Origin: Candidatus Thiodiazotropha sp. (ex Gloverina cf. vestifex)
GTDB lineage: Bacteria; Pseudomonadota; Gammaproteobacteria; Chromatiales; Chromatiaceae
Reading direction: 5' to 3'
DNA: 13,283 bases
Assembly: GCA_025656435.1 (NCBI GenBank)
Contig: JAHXHT010000039.1
Coordinates: 1-13,283 of the forward strand
Positions 1 to 7,865 of this stretch are shown in pieces. How positions within the stretch are numbered: the first letter of the stretch is position 1; each line of letters opens with the position of its first letter. Below the pieces are notes generated by a model. The model did not search any database. It had not been told where the DNA came from and worked only from the letters and a program-made list of their open reading frames with translations. A program made the translations under genes and the position numbers.

Positions 1-115
1 AACAGTCACAATTACGGCCATACAACCGCGCCTACGCCTATCGGGGACTAATCGCCTCGGCTTTCAGCCTTCCATGGCGATCAGCGGCCGTAGAATCAGA
101 TAGTCACACTAACTA
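1..115. other. Left-edge segment, no gene assigned
   Basis: This short stretch lies beyond the waaA stop. One plus-strand frame is open from the window edge to a TAA at 117-119, giving 38 residues that end in SDSHTNY and would converge on and overlap the waaA stop. Another plus-strand frame ends at a TAA at 49-51. On the minus strand an ATG at 21-19 could begin a gene running off the left edge. I cannot choose between these. A nested inverted repeat sits here and is listed separately. Confidence 0.3.
51..81. repeat. Nested inverted repeat (hairpin)
   Basis: ATCGCC at 51-56 pairs with GGCGAT at 76-81. Inside it, GGCT at 59-62 pairs with AGCC at 66-69 around a TTC loop. Neither strand has a T-tract after the stem, so it is not a classical intrinsic terminator. 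Its position just downstream of waaA, and just after a possible plus-strand stop at 49-51, would suit a 3'-end structure. Confidence 0.35.
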
Positions 116-1378
116 TTAATCAAGCAACCGTTCCGCCAGCCGGGTTAACCGTTCCAGTGCACCACGGTTCTTATCCACAAGCTCCCTGCCCACTTCGCCA
201 ATGCGGCTGCGTTCACTGGCATCACTAAGCCATTGGCTAACCTGTGCAGAGAGCGTCGATGTTGAATCAACCTGCACCGCTGCCTGCTGTCGAAGAAAAA
301 GCTCGCTAATATCAGCGAAATTGAACATATGGGGGCCGAATACAACTGCCACTCCCTGAGCTGCCGCCTCGAGAATATTATGGCCGCCGTGAGAGACAAG
401 ACTGCCACCGATAAACGCCACATCAGATGCCCCCATGAAAAGCGTCAACTCACCCATGGAGTCTCCAAGAAAGACTGCTGTTTCAAAATCACAGGCATGC
501 TGCTCGCTCCGTCTCACCATTGAGAATCCCGCCTCCTCGACCAGCTGCGCCACACGATCAAATCTCTCCGGGTGGCGAGGTACCAGTACCAGCAAGGTAT
601 CCGGAAGTTGCCGGCGTATCTCTGTATGCGCTTGCAGAACTATCTCATCCTCTCCCTCATGGGTACTGGCTGCCAACCACACCGGTCGCTGCCCTCCCCA
701 ATCCCGACGCATGACATCGGCACGTTCACGCAGACTACCGGGAAGATGGATATCGTATTTGATGCTACCGGTCACCTCGATCTGGTCGGGGCGGGCACCC
801 AAGGTGAGAAAACGTTCGGCATCCGTCTCAGCCTGCGGCGCGATGATAGTGATGTTACGTAACGCTTCCTGCGTCAGGCTGGCGACACGACGATAACGCT
901 GGGCGGACCGCCCGGAGAGACGGGCATTGGCCAATAGGGTCGGCACACCCGCCTGCTTTGCGTAGCAGATAAGATTGGGCCAGATCTCAGTCTCTACCAA
1001 CACCAACAGACAGGGACGAAAAGTCCGCAAAAACCGCCTGACCACCCAGGGCAGATCGATGGGTGCATAACGATGCTCAACTTCATCCCCGAACAACGCT
1101 TGAACCCGCTCTGCACCTGTGAGCGTTGCCGTGGTTATCAGAATCGGCAGATCGGGAAACCGATCTATCAATTGTCTCACCAATTGAACAATTGCCAGCA
1201 CTTCCCCTACCGACACGGCATGTACCCATATCCCACGTTGGCTCGACTGTCCCCCAAAAAATCCAAAGCGTTCCTTCCATCGTCCACGATAGGCCGGCGC
1301 CTTGAATCCACGCCAGTAGAGCCTCAGCAGGTAGGCGGGAATCAAAAGGGTAAACAGAGCCGTGTAGAGGTAACGCAT
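116..1378 (-). CDS. waaA: 3-deoxy-D-manno-octulosonic acid (Kdo) transferase
   Basis: WaaA is a membrane-anchored GT30 enzyme. It moves Kdo from CMP-Kdo to the lipid IVA precursor at the cytoplasmic face of the inner membrane. Numbered from the ATG at 1378 the protein has 420 residues, close to the roughly 425 of E. coli WaaA. It opens with one hydrophobic anchor (about 2-20) and the family's KAPAYRGRWKERFGFF segment. Diagnostic motifs follow in order: VHAVSVGE (52-59, with the Glu expected to act as base), LVETEIWPN (127-135), THEGEDE (239-245), PRHPERF (267-273), GDSMGEL (305-311) and GGSLVSHGGHNILEAAAQG (324-342). A TTG six codons upstream would give 426 residues. I prefer the ATG because the family's usual N-terminus begins there, although neither start has a strong Shine-Dalgarno. 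The gene is transcribed away from the lpxL-type gene. Whether WaaA here is mono- or bifunctional cannot be read from the sequence. Confidence 0.96.
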   Translation of the reverse strand: MRYLYTALFTLLIPAYLLRLYWRGFKAPAYRGRWKERFGFFGGQSSQRGIWVHAVSVGEVLAIVQLVRQLIDRFPDLPILITTATLTGAERVQALFGDEVEHRYAPIDLPWVVRRFLRTFRPCLLVLVETEIWPNLICYAKQAGVPTLLANARLSGRSAQRYRRVASLTQEALRNITIIAPQAETDAERFLTLGARPDQIEVTGSIKYDIHLPGSLRERADVMRRDWGGQRPVWLAASTHEGEDEIVLQAHTEIRRQLPDTLLVLVPRHPERFDRVAQLVEEAGFSMVRRSEQHACDFETAVFLGDSMGELTLFMGASDVAFIGGSLVSHGGHNILEAAAQGVAVVFGPHMFNFADISELFLRQQAAVQVDSTSTLSAQVSQWLSDASERSRIGEVGRELVDKNRGALERLTRLAERLLD

Positions 1379-1582
1379 TGACTGGATACAGTCCAAGTGT
1401 GGTTGAGTAGATCCCTAGTGTACCTCGACATCGGCTCTGTAACATTTCTGCTCAACTGCGACAGGTCTTTCCTCTGCAATTAACCGTGTCGAAAGCAAAC
1501 CGGGTCGCCTTGTCGTGTATATCGGCTTATACTTCATGGCCAGTCGATTGTATGTCCTAAACCAACTCAAGCTTTTCTCTCA
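1379..1582. promoter_or_regulatory. Divergent gap between waaA and lpxL-type gene
   Basis: Both flanking genes read outward, so their promoters should lie in these 204 bases. TATACT at 1528-1533 resembles a plus-strand -10 box (5 of 6) for the acyltransferase, but I find no convincing -35 at 16-18 bp spacing. I see no clear sigma-70 pair for waaA, no small gene and no strong repeat. Confidence 0.3.
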
Positions 1583-2494
1583 GTGTTATCCAAGCCAACA
1601 AGCTCAAGCTATGCACCCCGTTATTGGCCAACTCATTTGGGGCTTACACTACTTTGGCTAATCTGCCGTTGGTTTCCCTATTCAGCCATTGTCTGGCTGG
1701 GCCGTCGATTGGGACACCTTGTATTGCGATTGGGAGAACGACGCCGGCATATTGCCGAAGTCAATTTGGCCCTTTGCTTTCCAGAACATGGAGAGCGGGA
1801 GCGCGCAACCCTCCTGAAAGACCATTTTGAAGCGCTCGGTATAGGCCTGCTGACCACGGGCATGGCCTGGTGGGCCAGCGACAGTCGACTCCAGCCAATG
1901 GTGAAGATCGAGGGACTGGAGCATCTGCAAGCTGCTATCAAGGATGGCAGGGGAGCGATTCTCCTGAGTGCCCACTTCGCCGATCTGGAGATGAGTGGCC
2001 GTCTGCTGAGTCTGTTTCACCCTTTCGCAGTCATGTACCGCCCCCATGAAAACCCAGTCATAGAGGCCGCCTTCCGGCGTAACCGGGAACTGCGTTTTGA
2101 CGCCGCGATATCCCGAGGTGATGTGCGGCAGATGATCAAGACCCTGAAACAGAACCAGGCTGTCTGGTACGCGCCGGATCAAAGTTATAGCGATCCTAAC
2201 AGCACGTTGGTTCCCTTTTTCGGCGTGCCTGCATCGACCAACCTCGGCACTTCCCGGCTAGCTAAAGTCAGTGGTGCTCCAGTACTACCCTTCTTTGGTT
2301 ACCGGCTGCCGGGGAAACAGGGTTATCGACTGGTCATCCACCCACCGGTTGGGTCATTTCCGACAGATGATACAGATAGCGACACGGCTTGTATCAATCA
2401 AATCATCGAAGCTGCAGTCAGAGAAGCGCCAGAGCAGTATTTTTGGATCCATCGACGCTTCAAGAATCGTCCCGGGCTGCCCGGTCCTTATTGA
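1583..2494 (+). CDS. lpxL: Lipid A biosynthesis late acyltransferase (LpxL/HtrB type)
   Basis: This inner-membrane enzyme of the LpxL/LpxM family (PF03279) adds a secondary acyl chain from acyl-ACP to Kdo2-lipid IVA. Its 303 residues match the roughly 306 of E. coli LpxL. An N-terminal hydrophobic anchor spans about 19-40. The catalytic HX4(D/E) motif is HFADLE (H131, E136). Further family blocks are YRPHENP (152-158), APDQSYSDPNS followed by PFFGVPAST (197-219), and the C-terminal WIHRRFKNRP (288-297). The PDQ block resembles LpxL/LpxP more than LpxM, so a first-acylation (lauroyl-type) role is likelier; chain length cannot be told. The start is a GTG at 1583 with only a poor Shine-Dalgarno, and no in-frame ATG lies close by. 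The stop is 7 bases from the stop of the converging aldo/keto reductase. Confidence 0.92.
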   Translation: MLSKPTSSSYAPRYWPTHLGLTLLWLICRWFPYSAIVWLGRRLGHLVLRLGERRRHIAEVNLALCFPEHGERERATLLKDHFEALGIGLLTTGMAWWASDSRLQPMVKIEGLEHLQAAIKDGRGAILLSAHFADLEMSGRLLSLFHPFAVMYRPHENPVIEAAFRRNRELRFDAAISRGDVRQMIKTLKQNQAVWYAPDQSYSDPNSTLVPFFGVPASTNLGTSRLAKVSGAPVLPFFGYRLPGKQGYRLVIHPPVGSFPTDDTDSDTACINQIIEAAVREAPEQYFWIHRRFKNRPGLPGPY

Positions 2495-2501
2495 AAATGA
2501 G

Positions 2502-3287
2502 TTAGCCGGATATATTAAGCAGCGCATCCATCAGCCTCACATTCGAGGCCAGATGATCCGGGTTGATAGTACCCACGATCATGCTGCTGACGCCGGGTTG
2601 AGAGAAAATGAATTCCATTGAACGCCGCACGCCCTGTTCTCCCTGAACATGGCCACTCATCAGTCCTTTTTTCACGAGAACACCTTTCCCCTCTTTCTCT
2701 GCTGCCTGCAGTACCGGCAGTTCATCGTTGTAATCGAGATTGCAGGTGGCCATGATCAGATCGCACGTCTCAACAACCCGTAAGCCGCCCTCAACCGTCT
2801 TGCTGGACATGCCGATGGCTCGCACCAGTCCCTTGCGCTGCAAATCACGCAGGGTCTCCAGCACAGGCTCATGCTCAAGGATCTGCATATCGTCACCGTG
2901 GGAATGGATCAGCACCACATCGAGGTAGTCTGTCCGCAGACGCCGCAGGCTTTGCTCCACCGACAGTCGGGTATGCGGGTCTGAAAAATCAAAGCGTGAC
3001 TGGCCCTGTTCGAAGATTTCTCCTACCTTGGTGACGATGACCCAATCCTGACGGCTGCCGGGCAGTAACCGACCGAGCCGCTCCTCACTGGTACCGTAAG
3101 CTGGCGCAGTATCGATCAGGTTGATGCCGAGATCCCGTGCCATGGACAACAACCGACTCACGGCAGCATCGTCAGGGATCTCGAAACCGGCAGGATATTT
3201 CACCTGCTCATTGCGGCCGAACTTGACTGATCCCAACCCTAGGGGACTGATTTCGATACCTGTCTTGCCCAGGAGTCTCAGGTCCAT
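2502..3287 (-). CDS. Aldo/keto reductase family protein
   Basis: This is a soluble NAD(P)H-dependent oxidoreductase of the aldo/keto reductase superfamily. The catalytic tetrad is visible, numbered from the ATG at 3287: D59 and Y64 in LIDTAPAYG, K87 in VIVTKVG, and H128 in VLIHSHG. The opening RLLGKTGIEISPLGLGSVKFG and the GMSSKT block are typical. At 261 residues it is short for the superfamily, which usually exceeds 300; the loss falls in the C-terminal loops that shape the substrate pocket. I chose the ATG at 3287 over an upstream TTG because AAAGGA lies 7 nt in front of it. The gene overlaps the end of the FAD oxidoreductase gene by 10 nt (ATGGACCTGA), so translational coupling is likely. 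The substrate is unknown. Being the third gene in the hldE operon suggests a sugar or metabolite linked to envelope synthesis, but this is inference. Confidence 0.88.
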   Translation of the reverse strand: MDLRLLGKTGIEISPLGLGSVKFGRNEQVKYPAGFEIPDDAAVSRLLSMARDLGINLIDTAPAYGTSEERLGRLLPGSRQDWVIVTKVGEIFEQGQSRFDFSDPHTRLSVEQSLRRLRTDYLDVVLIHSHGDDMQILEHEPVLETLRDLQRKGLVRAIGMSSKTVEGGLRVVETCDLIMATCNLDYNDELPVLQAAEKEGKGVLVKKGLMSGHVQGEQGVRRSMEFIFSQPGVSSMIVGTINPDHLASNVRLMDALLNISG

Positions 3288-4489
3288 AGATGTTCCTTTT
3301 CCCAAGGTAGTATTGCGGCTTGCGCAAGGGCGATGCTCAATGAAACATTTGCCGACTCTGAGGTTGGAGGTACGTCTGCCTCCAACAGCTCTGCCATGAC
3401 CTGCTCAGCGAGCCGTGGTGCAAAAGCAAGTTTGGTAGGCCAGGCCACAATCAGGCCCTCATGTGCCTGTACAAAACTACTCTCAGGTCGCCCGCCATCT
3501 GACTGGTGGGGTTCCGCCCGGTCGACATTCAGCGTACCCCATGCCACTTTCTGTAAATCCACCCAGGGCAGCAGCTGATTGAGTTCCCGCTTTGCGGCTG
3601 CTATCTGTTCCTCTTGATTACGCCCTACACCTTGCTCAGCCACATCCCCGCCCAAATACCAGAGGGTCTTGTCGCAGGCGAGGGGATAACTGGTCACCGT
3701 CAGTCGCGGATTGGCGCTGGCGCCCAGACAATGCGCATAGAGTGGCGGCAAGTCTCCTTTGAGCATCACCATCTGAAGTGGGCGCTTTTGCATGATGGGT
3801 TTATCCCGACCCAGACATTTGAGTAACGCCTCATTGCCTGCGCCTGCCGTGAAGACGGTCTGTCTTGTCTCCAACGTCTGCCAGGCGCCATCTTGACCCA
3901 GTAGACTGAAGCGGCGGGCATGGTCAAAGCGCAGGCCATCCGGCCAATTCAGCGTGTAGGCGCTATCACCAAACTGGCGGGACAACTCGCTGACCAGGGA
4001 AGCCACATCGAGAACCGGCTCATCCAGCCGGTAGACCGTCCCTTTGAAGCCAGGATTGCGGAAGGCCGCTGGACAGTCATTCTCCTTCACTTCACGCACC
4101 CGGCTCTCCATCACCTTGCCGGCAAAGAATCCGGCCATGCGTGAAATCAATCCCGATGTGGACCAGAGAAACTGATGATCGGAGAGCATTCGTACCCGAC
4201 TCAGATCCAGTTCACCCTCTCCTGTCAGGCAATCTCGCCAGATTCCCGGCATGGCCTTGATGGCCTGAGACGAACCGGTCAGCTTACCGGTCAGCGCATA
4301 CTTGGTACCGCCATGAATGATGCCCTGGGAGGCGAGTGTCTGCACGCCTCCGAGCCCGTTGGGCTCCAGCAGAATGGCGCTGTACCCGGCTTGACGCAGA
4401 CGAGCCAGCAGCCACAATCCGGCAATGCCACCACCGAAGATGGCCACATCCACTTGAGTAGAAACTGGGGAGGCTGAAAAGGAACCCAC
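3278..4489 (-). CDS. FAD-dependent oxidoreductase (DAO / glycerol-3-phosphate dehydrogenase-like)
   Basis: This 403-residue flavoprotein belongs to the DAO fold family (PF01266). An N-terminal Rossmann dinucleotide-binding motif reads VDVAIFGGGIAG (13-24), followed by a β2-end acidic pair in ILLEPNG (39-45). SQGIIHGGTKY (54-64) resembles the flavin-contacting block of the glycerol-3-phosphate/L-2-hydroxyglutarate oxidase group. VFTAGAGN (212-219) is the second FAD-contact strand, and LIVAWPTKLAFAP (346-358) is the family's C-terminal FAD block. No signal peptide or membrane segment is evident, so it is probably cytosolic or peripheral. It starts with GTG, 5 nt after the hldE stop, and its last 10 nt overlap the aldo/keto reductase gene. 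Substrate and electron acceptor are not predictable; a role tied to heptose or glycerol-phosphate metabolism is only suggested by position. A GTG at codon 13 is a weaker alternative start. Confidence 0.85.
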   Translation of the reverse strand: MGSFSASPVSTQVDVAIFGGGIAGLWLLARLRQAGYSAILLEPNGLGGVQTLASQGIIHGGTKYALTGKLTGSSQAIKAMPGIWRDCLTGEGELDLSRVRMLSDHQFLWSTSGLISRMAGFFAGKVMESRVREVKENDCPAAFRNPGFKGTVYRLDEPVLDVASLVSELSRQFGDSAYTLNWPDGLRFDHARRFSLLGQDGAWQTLETRQTVFTAGAGNEALLKCLGRDKPIMQKRPLQMVMLKGDLPPLYAHCLGASANPRLTVTSYPLACDKTLWYLGGDVAEQGVGRNQEEQIAAAKRELNQLLPWVDLQKVAWGTLNVDRAEPHQSDGGRPESSFVQAHEGLIVAWPTKLAFAPRLAEQVMAELLEADVPPTSESANVSLSIALAQAAILPWEKEHLWT

Positions 4490-4494
4490 GATGG

Positions 4495-5937
4495 TTATTG
4501 ATCCCTGGCGCGAATTTCCCTGATCAGGCCGGTGGTGGACACATCATCGACATACTCCATCACCATCACCTTGCCGCCGCTCTCGCGTACGCATTTTGCG
4601 CCGGGAATCTTGTCAGGATCATTGTCTCCGCCCTTGATGAGAAAATCGGGTTTGAGCCGGCAGATCAGCCGCTCGGGGGTCTCTTCACTGAACGGCACAA
4701 CCCAGTCGACACAGGCCAATGCGGCAAGTACCGCCATACGTCTTTGCAAAACATTGACCGGCCGGTCATCGCCTTTCAACTGGCGCACTGTCTCATCCAC
4801 ATTCACTGCCACCACCAGGCGGTCGCCGACCCGGCTGGCCTGCTCCAGATAGGTCACATGACCGGCGTGGAGAATATCGAAACAACCGTTGGTAAAGACC
4901 AGACTTTCACCCTGCAGACGGGCGATCTGAGCAAGACGCACCAGTTCGTCTTCCCCGACCACGCCACGGTGAGTCACATGCTGTTCCATCAGTGCCGCCT
5001 TGAGTTCATCCATACTGACAGAAGCTGTGCCCAATTTACCCACTACGACACCGGCTGCCACATTTGCCAGGTGGGTAGCGGCATCCATTGGCAGACCGAC
5101 AGCCATCGCTGCGGCAAGTACAGAAATCACGGTGTCACCGGCACCGGTCACATCGTAGACTTCCCTTGCATGGGTTGGCATGTGGCGGGGCGTCTGGTCT
5201 CGCTGTATCAGGGTCATACCCTGCTCGCCCCGGGTGATCAGCAATGCCTCAAGCTCATACTTGGCCATAACCTCCTCACCCCGCTGAACAAGCTCGTCCT
5301 GATCACGACACTCGCCAGCCATCGACTCGAACTCCGCCAGATTGGGCGTGATCAGGGTTGCACCGCGGTAGCGCTCAAAGTCCCTGACCTTGGGATCGAC
5401 CAGCACCGGCTTACCCTGCCCGCGCGCAATCTCGATGAATGCCTGGGTACTGTGAAGCGTTCCCTTGTTGTAGTCTGACAACACAACCAGATCACACTCG
5501 TTCAATAACACCTTATAGCGTTCCGTCAGAGATTCACTACTGACATTCGGAAATCCATCCTCAAAATCGAGTCTGATTAACTGCTGATTCCTACTGATGA
5601 CCCGAAGTTTTGTAATGGTAGGAAAGCCTTCCAACCTATCGAAGGCACAAGTCACACCGGCTGCGTCAAGAATACGCTCGAGGGTTTCGCCGGAATCATC
5701 ATCACCCACGATACCGGCAAGCGTGGTCCCACCACCAAGTGCTGCAATATTCAACGCGACGTTACCCGCACCACCCGGACGTTGCTCATCATCACTCACC
5801 CGCACCACGGGTACCGGCGCCTCGGGTGAGATCCTGCCAGTATCGCCGTGCCAGTAGCGGTCGAGCATGATATCGCCGACAACGAGGATTCGTGCCTGCT
5901 CGAACGAAGGTAAATCGATGGACATGGTGAAGGGCAT
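4495..5937 (-). CDS. hldE: Bifunctional D-glycero-β-D-manno-heptose-7-phosphate kinase / heptose-1-phosphate adenylyltransferase
   Basis: HldE catalyses two cytosolic steps to ADP-heptose: phosphorylation of heptose 7-phosphate at C1, then adenylyl transfer to heptose 1-phosphate after GmhB dephosphorylation. The 480 residues match the fused E. coli enzyme (477). The N-terminal PfkB/ribokinase domain spans roughly 12-315. It carries GGAGNVA (55-61), DPK (181-183) and DVTGAGDTV (262-270), whose Asp268 is the expected base. The C-terminal nucleotidyltransferase domain (about 343-480) starts with FTNGCFDILHAGH (348-360), including the HxGH signature, and ends with VSTTGLI. The ATG at 5937 is used here; an ATG four codons later is possible, and neither has a strong Shine-Dalgarno. 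It heads a minus-strand operon with the FAD oxidoreductase and aldo/keto reductase, and is divergent from msbA. HldD, GmhA and GmhB are not in the window. Confidence 0.97.
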   Translation of the reverse strand: MPFTMSIDLPSFEQARILVVGDIMLDRYWHGDTGRISPEAPVPVVRVSDDEQRPGGAGNVALNIAALGGGTTLAGIVGDDDSGETLERILDAAGVTCAFDRLEGFPTITKLRVISRNQQLIRLDFEDGFPNVSSESLTERYKVLLNECDLVVLSDYNKGTLHSTQAFIEIARGQGKPVLVDPKVRDFERYRGATLITPNLAEFESMAGECRDQDELVQRGEEVMAKYELEALLITRGEQGMTLIQRDQTPRHMPTHAREVYDVTGAGDTVISVLAAAMAVGLPMDAATHLANVAAGVVVGKLGTASVSMDELKAALMEQHVTHRGVVGEDELVRLAQIARLQGESLVFTNGCFDILHAGHVTYLEQASRVGDRLVVAVNVDETVRQLKGDDRPVNVLQRRMAVLAALACVDWVVPFSEETPERLICRLKPDFLIKGGDNDPDKIPGAKCVRESGGKVMVMEYVDDVSTTGLIREIRARDQ

Positions 5938-6066
5938 CCGGCTTGAAAAACGAGCTGTATATTAACACTTCCCGTCACATTCTGGCGATTGAGCGCGGTC
6001 ATGCGTAAAATCACCAAAACCCGATTCGCCAGCAATCACGTATCCTAAGCAGGCCAATTAACACTT
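5938..6066. promoter_or_regulatory. Divergent hldE/msbA intergenic region with candidate promoter and 10-bp direct repeat
   Basis: Both genes read outward from this 129-bp gap, so both promoters should be here. For msbA, TAAAAT at 6006-6011 (5 of 6 to the -10 consensus) lies 17 bp after TGGCGA at 5983-5988, a poor -35, so the pair is only a weak candidate. On the hldE side I see only a 4-of-6 box near 5957-5963. ATTAACACTT occurs twice, at 5961-5970 and 6057-6066, once on each side of the region. The second copy ends directly at the msbA ATG. No terminator is needed or seen. Confidence 0.35.
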
Positions 6067-7791
6067 ATGACCAGTAAACAGCTCTATCTCCGCCTGCTCG
6101 GTTACGTTCGCCCCTATCGAAAGACATTTATACTCTCGATTCTCTTTACCGTACTCCTGGCTTTGACTGAGTGGGTGCTACCGGCACTCTTCAAACCTCT
6201 GCTTGACGGCAGCTTTGTCGAGAAAGACATGCAGACCATCCGCCTGATGCCCCTTGCCCTGATAGGCATCTTCATTCTTCGCGGCATCGCTTCCTATACC
6301 AGCACCATGGCCATCCAATGGGTGGCCAACAAGGTTGTCATGGATCTGCGGAACGAGATGTTCCAGCGCCTGATGACGTTGCCCAACCGCTACTACGACG
6401 ACAATCCCACCGGCACCGTTCTCTCCAAGATCACCTTCAACGTGCAGCAGGTGGCATCTGCTTCTACCGAGGTGCTCATCGTGCTGGTGCGCGATTCGGT
6501 CGCCGTTCTCGGACTGTTGGGCTGGATGCTCTACCTGGACTGGCGCCTGACCCTATCCATTTTGATCATTGGCCCGCTCATTGGCCTGTTGGTCAATTCC
6601 ATTAGCAGACGACTGCGCCAATTGAGTGAATCAATTCAGAGCTCCATGGGTGACATGACCCACGTACTGGAAGAGGGCATCCAGGGCAACAAGGTAGTCA
6701 AGCTTTTCGGTGGCCAGGACTACGAAACAAAACGCTTTGCTCATGTCACCAACTGGGTGCGCCGCTACCACATGAAGCGTGTCGCGGCCGCTGCACTCGC
6801 CTCTCCGGCCGGCCAGCTGATCATGGTGCTTGGTCTGGCCGGTGTGGTTTATTACGCCTCGTTACAATCTTTGGAAAACAAATTCACGGTGGGTGCCTTC
6901 GTCTCCTTTATTGGTGCGTTGGCAATGATGATGTCGCCGATAAAGAAGCTGATCCGTATCAATGAACAGCTTCAGCCCGGACTGGCGGCTGCACAAAGTG
7001 TGTTCGAACTCGTCGATCAATTGCCGGAGGAAGACAGGGGCGAGCGTCGTGTGGAACGCTTGCAGGGACGGATCGAGTTTGTCCAGGCCTGTTTCAGTTA
7101 TCCTGGATCTGCCAAGCCAGCCGTAGAATCACTATCCCTAACAATTGAGCCCGGTGAGCGCATCGCCCTGGTAGGTCCATCAGGGGGAGGCAAAACCACA
7201 ATCGCCAATCTGATTCCCCGTTTCTACAATCTGGATCAGGGCAGCATCCTTATTGATGGCATCGACATTCAATCGATGCCCCTCTCAAGCCTGCGCAAGA
7301 ACATTGCACTGGTCAGCCAAGAGGTCATCCTTTTCAATGACAGCGTGGAGGCCAACATCGCCTACGGAGAGATGCGGGATACACCAAGAGCACAAGTCGT
7401 CGAAGCTGCAAATGCGGCCTATGCCATGGATTTCATCGAGAAGATGTCCGAAGGGCTTGATACTCTAATTGGAGAAAAAGGCGTCAGACTCTCCGGTGGA
7501 CAGAGACAAAGACTGGCGATTGCCAGAGCCCTGCTTAAGGACGCACCCATCCTGATTCTCGATGAAGCCACTTCAGCCCTGGACAATGAATCTGAGCGTT
7601 ACATCCAGCAGGCTCTGGATGCTCTCACAAAAGACCGCACGACCATGATCATCGCACATCGACTCTCAACCATCGAAAATGCCGATCGCATCATTGTTAT
7701 TGCTAACGGACGCATTGAAGAAATCGGCACTCATCAGGAACTGATTGCAAAGAAGGGTTTTTACAGCGCCCTATATGAGAACCTGAATTGA
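6067..7791 (+). CDS. msbA: Lipid A export ATP-binding/permease protein (lipid flippase)
   Basis: MsbA is a homodimeric ABC exporter that flips core-lipid A from the inner to the outer leaflet of the inner membrane. The 574 residues compare with 582 in E. coli. The N-terminal half (about 1-320) is the six-helix transmembrane domain with hydrophobic stretches from about residue 20. The nucleotide-binding domain follows: Walker A GPSGGGKTT (370-378, K376), Q-loop Q418 in LVSQEVILFND, signature LSGGQRQR (475-482), Walker B ILILDE (495-500, with E500 as catalytic base), D-loop SALD and H-loop H531 in IIAHRLSTIENAD. All catalytic residues are present. General lipid or drug exporters share these motifs. 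The MsbA call rests on family-like length and on the setting among waaA, lpxL, hldE and core glycosyltransferases. The Shine-Dalgarno in front of the ATG is weak. Confidence 0.93.
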   Translation: MTSKQLYLRLLGYVRPYRKTFILSILFTVLLALTEWVLPALFKPLLDGSFVEKDMQTIRLMPLALIGIFILRGIASYTSTMAIQWVANKVVMDLRNEMFQRLMTLPNRYYDDNPTGTVLSKITFNVQQVASASTEVLIVLVRDSVAVLGLLGWMLYLDWRLTLSILIIGPLIGLLVNSISRRLRQLSESIQSSMGDMTHVLEEGIQGNKVVKLFGGQDYETKRFAHVTNWVRRYHMKRVAAAALASPAGQLIMVLGLAGVVYYASLQSLENKFTVGAFVSFIGALAMMMSPIKKLIRINEQLQPGLAAAQSVFELVDQLPEEDRGERRVERLQGRIEFVQACFSYPGSAKPAVESLSLTIEPGERIALVGPSGGGKTTIANLIPRFYNLDQGSILIDGIDIQSMPLSSLRKNIALVSQEVILFNDSVEANIAYGEMRDTPRAQVVEAANAAYAMDFIEKMSEGLDTLIGEKGVRLSGGQRQRLAIARALLKDAPILILDEATSALDNESERYIQQALDALTKDRTTMIIAHRLSTIENADRIIVIANGRIEEIGTHQELIAKKGFYSALYENLN

Positions 7792-7855
7792 TCCTCACTA
7801 ATAATGCTCGCTCTTAGATTTATACAACTTGAATCAAAACCGGTAGCTCACGCCC

Positions 7856-7859
7856 GAGG
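7856..7859 (+). promoter_or_regulatory. Ribosome binding site of the FkbM gene
   Basis: GAGG lies 6 nt before the ATG at 7866 and fixes that start. Between them sits an out-of-frame ATGTAA (7861-7866), a start codon followed at once by a stop; its TAA shares the A of the real ATG. Confidence 0.6.
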
Positions 7860-7865
7860 CATGTA

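Noticed and set aside
1..21. Minus-strand ATG with seven codons running off the left edge (MAVIVTV)
   Set aside because: It is too short to judge, lacks a clear Shine-Dalgarno, and competes with open plus-strand frames.
435..896. Open frame of 153 codons on the plus strand within waaA
   Set aside because: The composition is Ser/Arg-rich with no family signature, and it is fully antisense to a well-supported waaA.
1379..1396. TTG start of waaA six codons upstream of the ATG
   Set aside because: The family's usual N-terminus starts at the ATG at 1378, and the TTG has no Shine-Dalgarno.
1682..2182. Open frame of 166 codons on the minus strand within the lpxL-type gene
   Set aside because: It has no motif, is antisense to an acyltransferase with all expected motifs, and has no ribosome binding site I can defend.
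4498..5478. Open frame of 326 codons on the plus strand, antisense to hldE
   Set aside because: It lies wholly inside hldE, whose motifs are complete. The translation is rich in His, Gln and Ile with no recognisable motif, as expected of a shadow frame in GC-rich coding DNA.
7792..7865. A terminator or separate promoter between msbA and the FkbM gene
   Set aside because: No stem with a T-tract and no -35/-10 pair with acceptable spacing could be found, so co-transcription with msbA remains possible.
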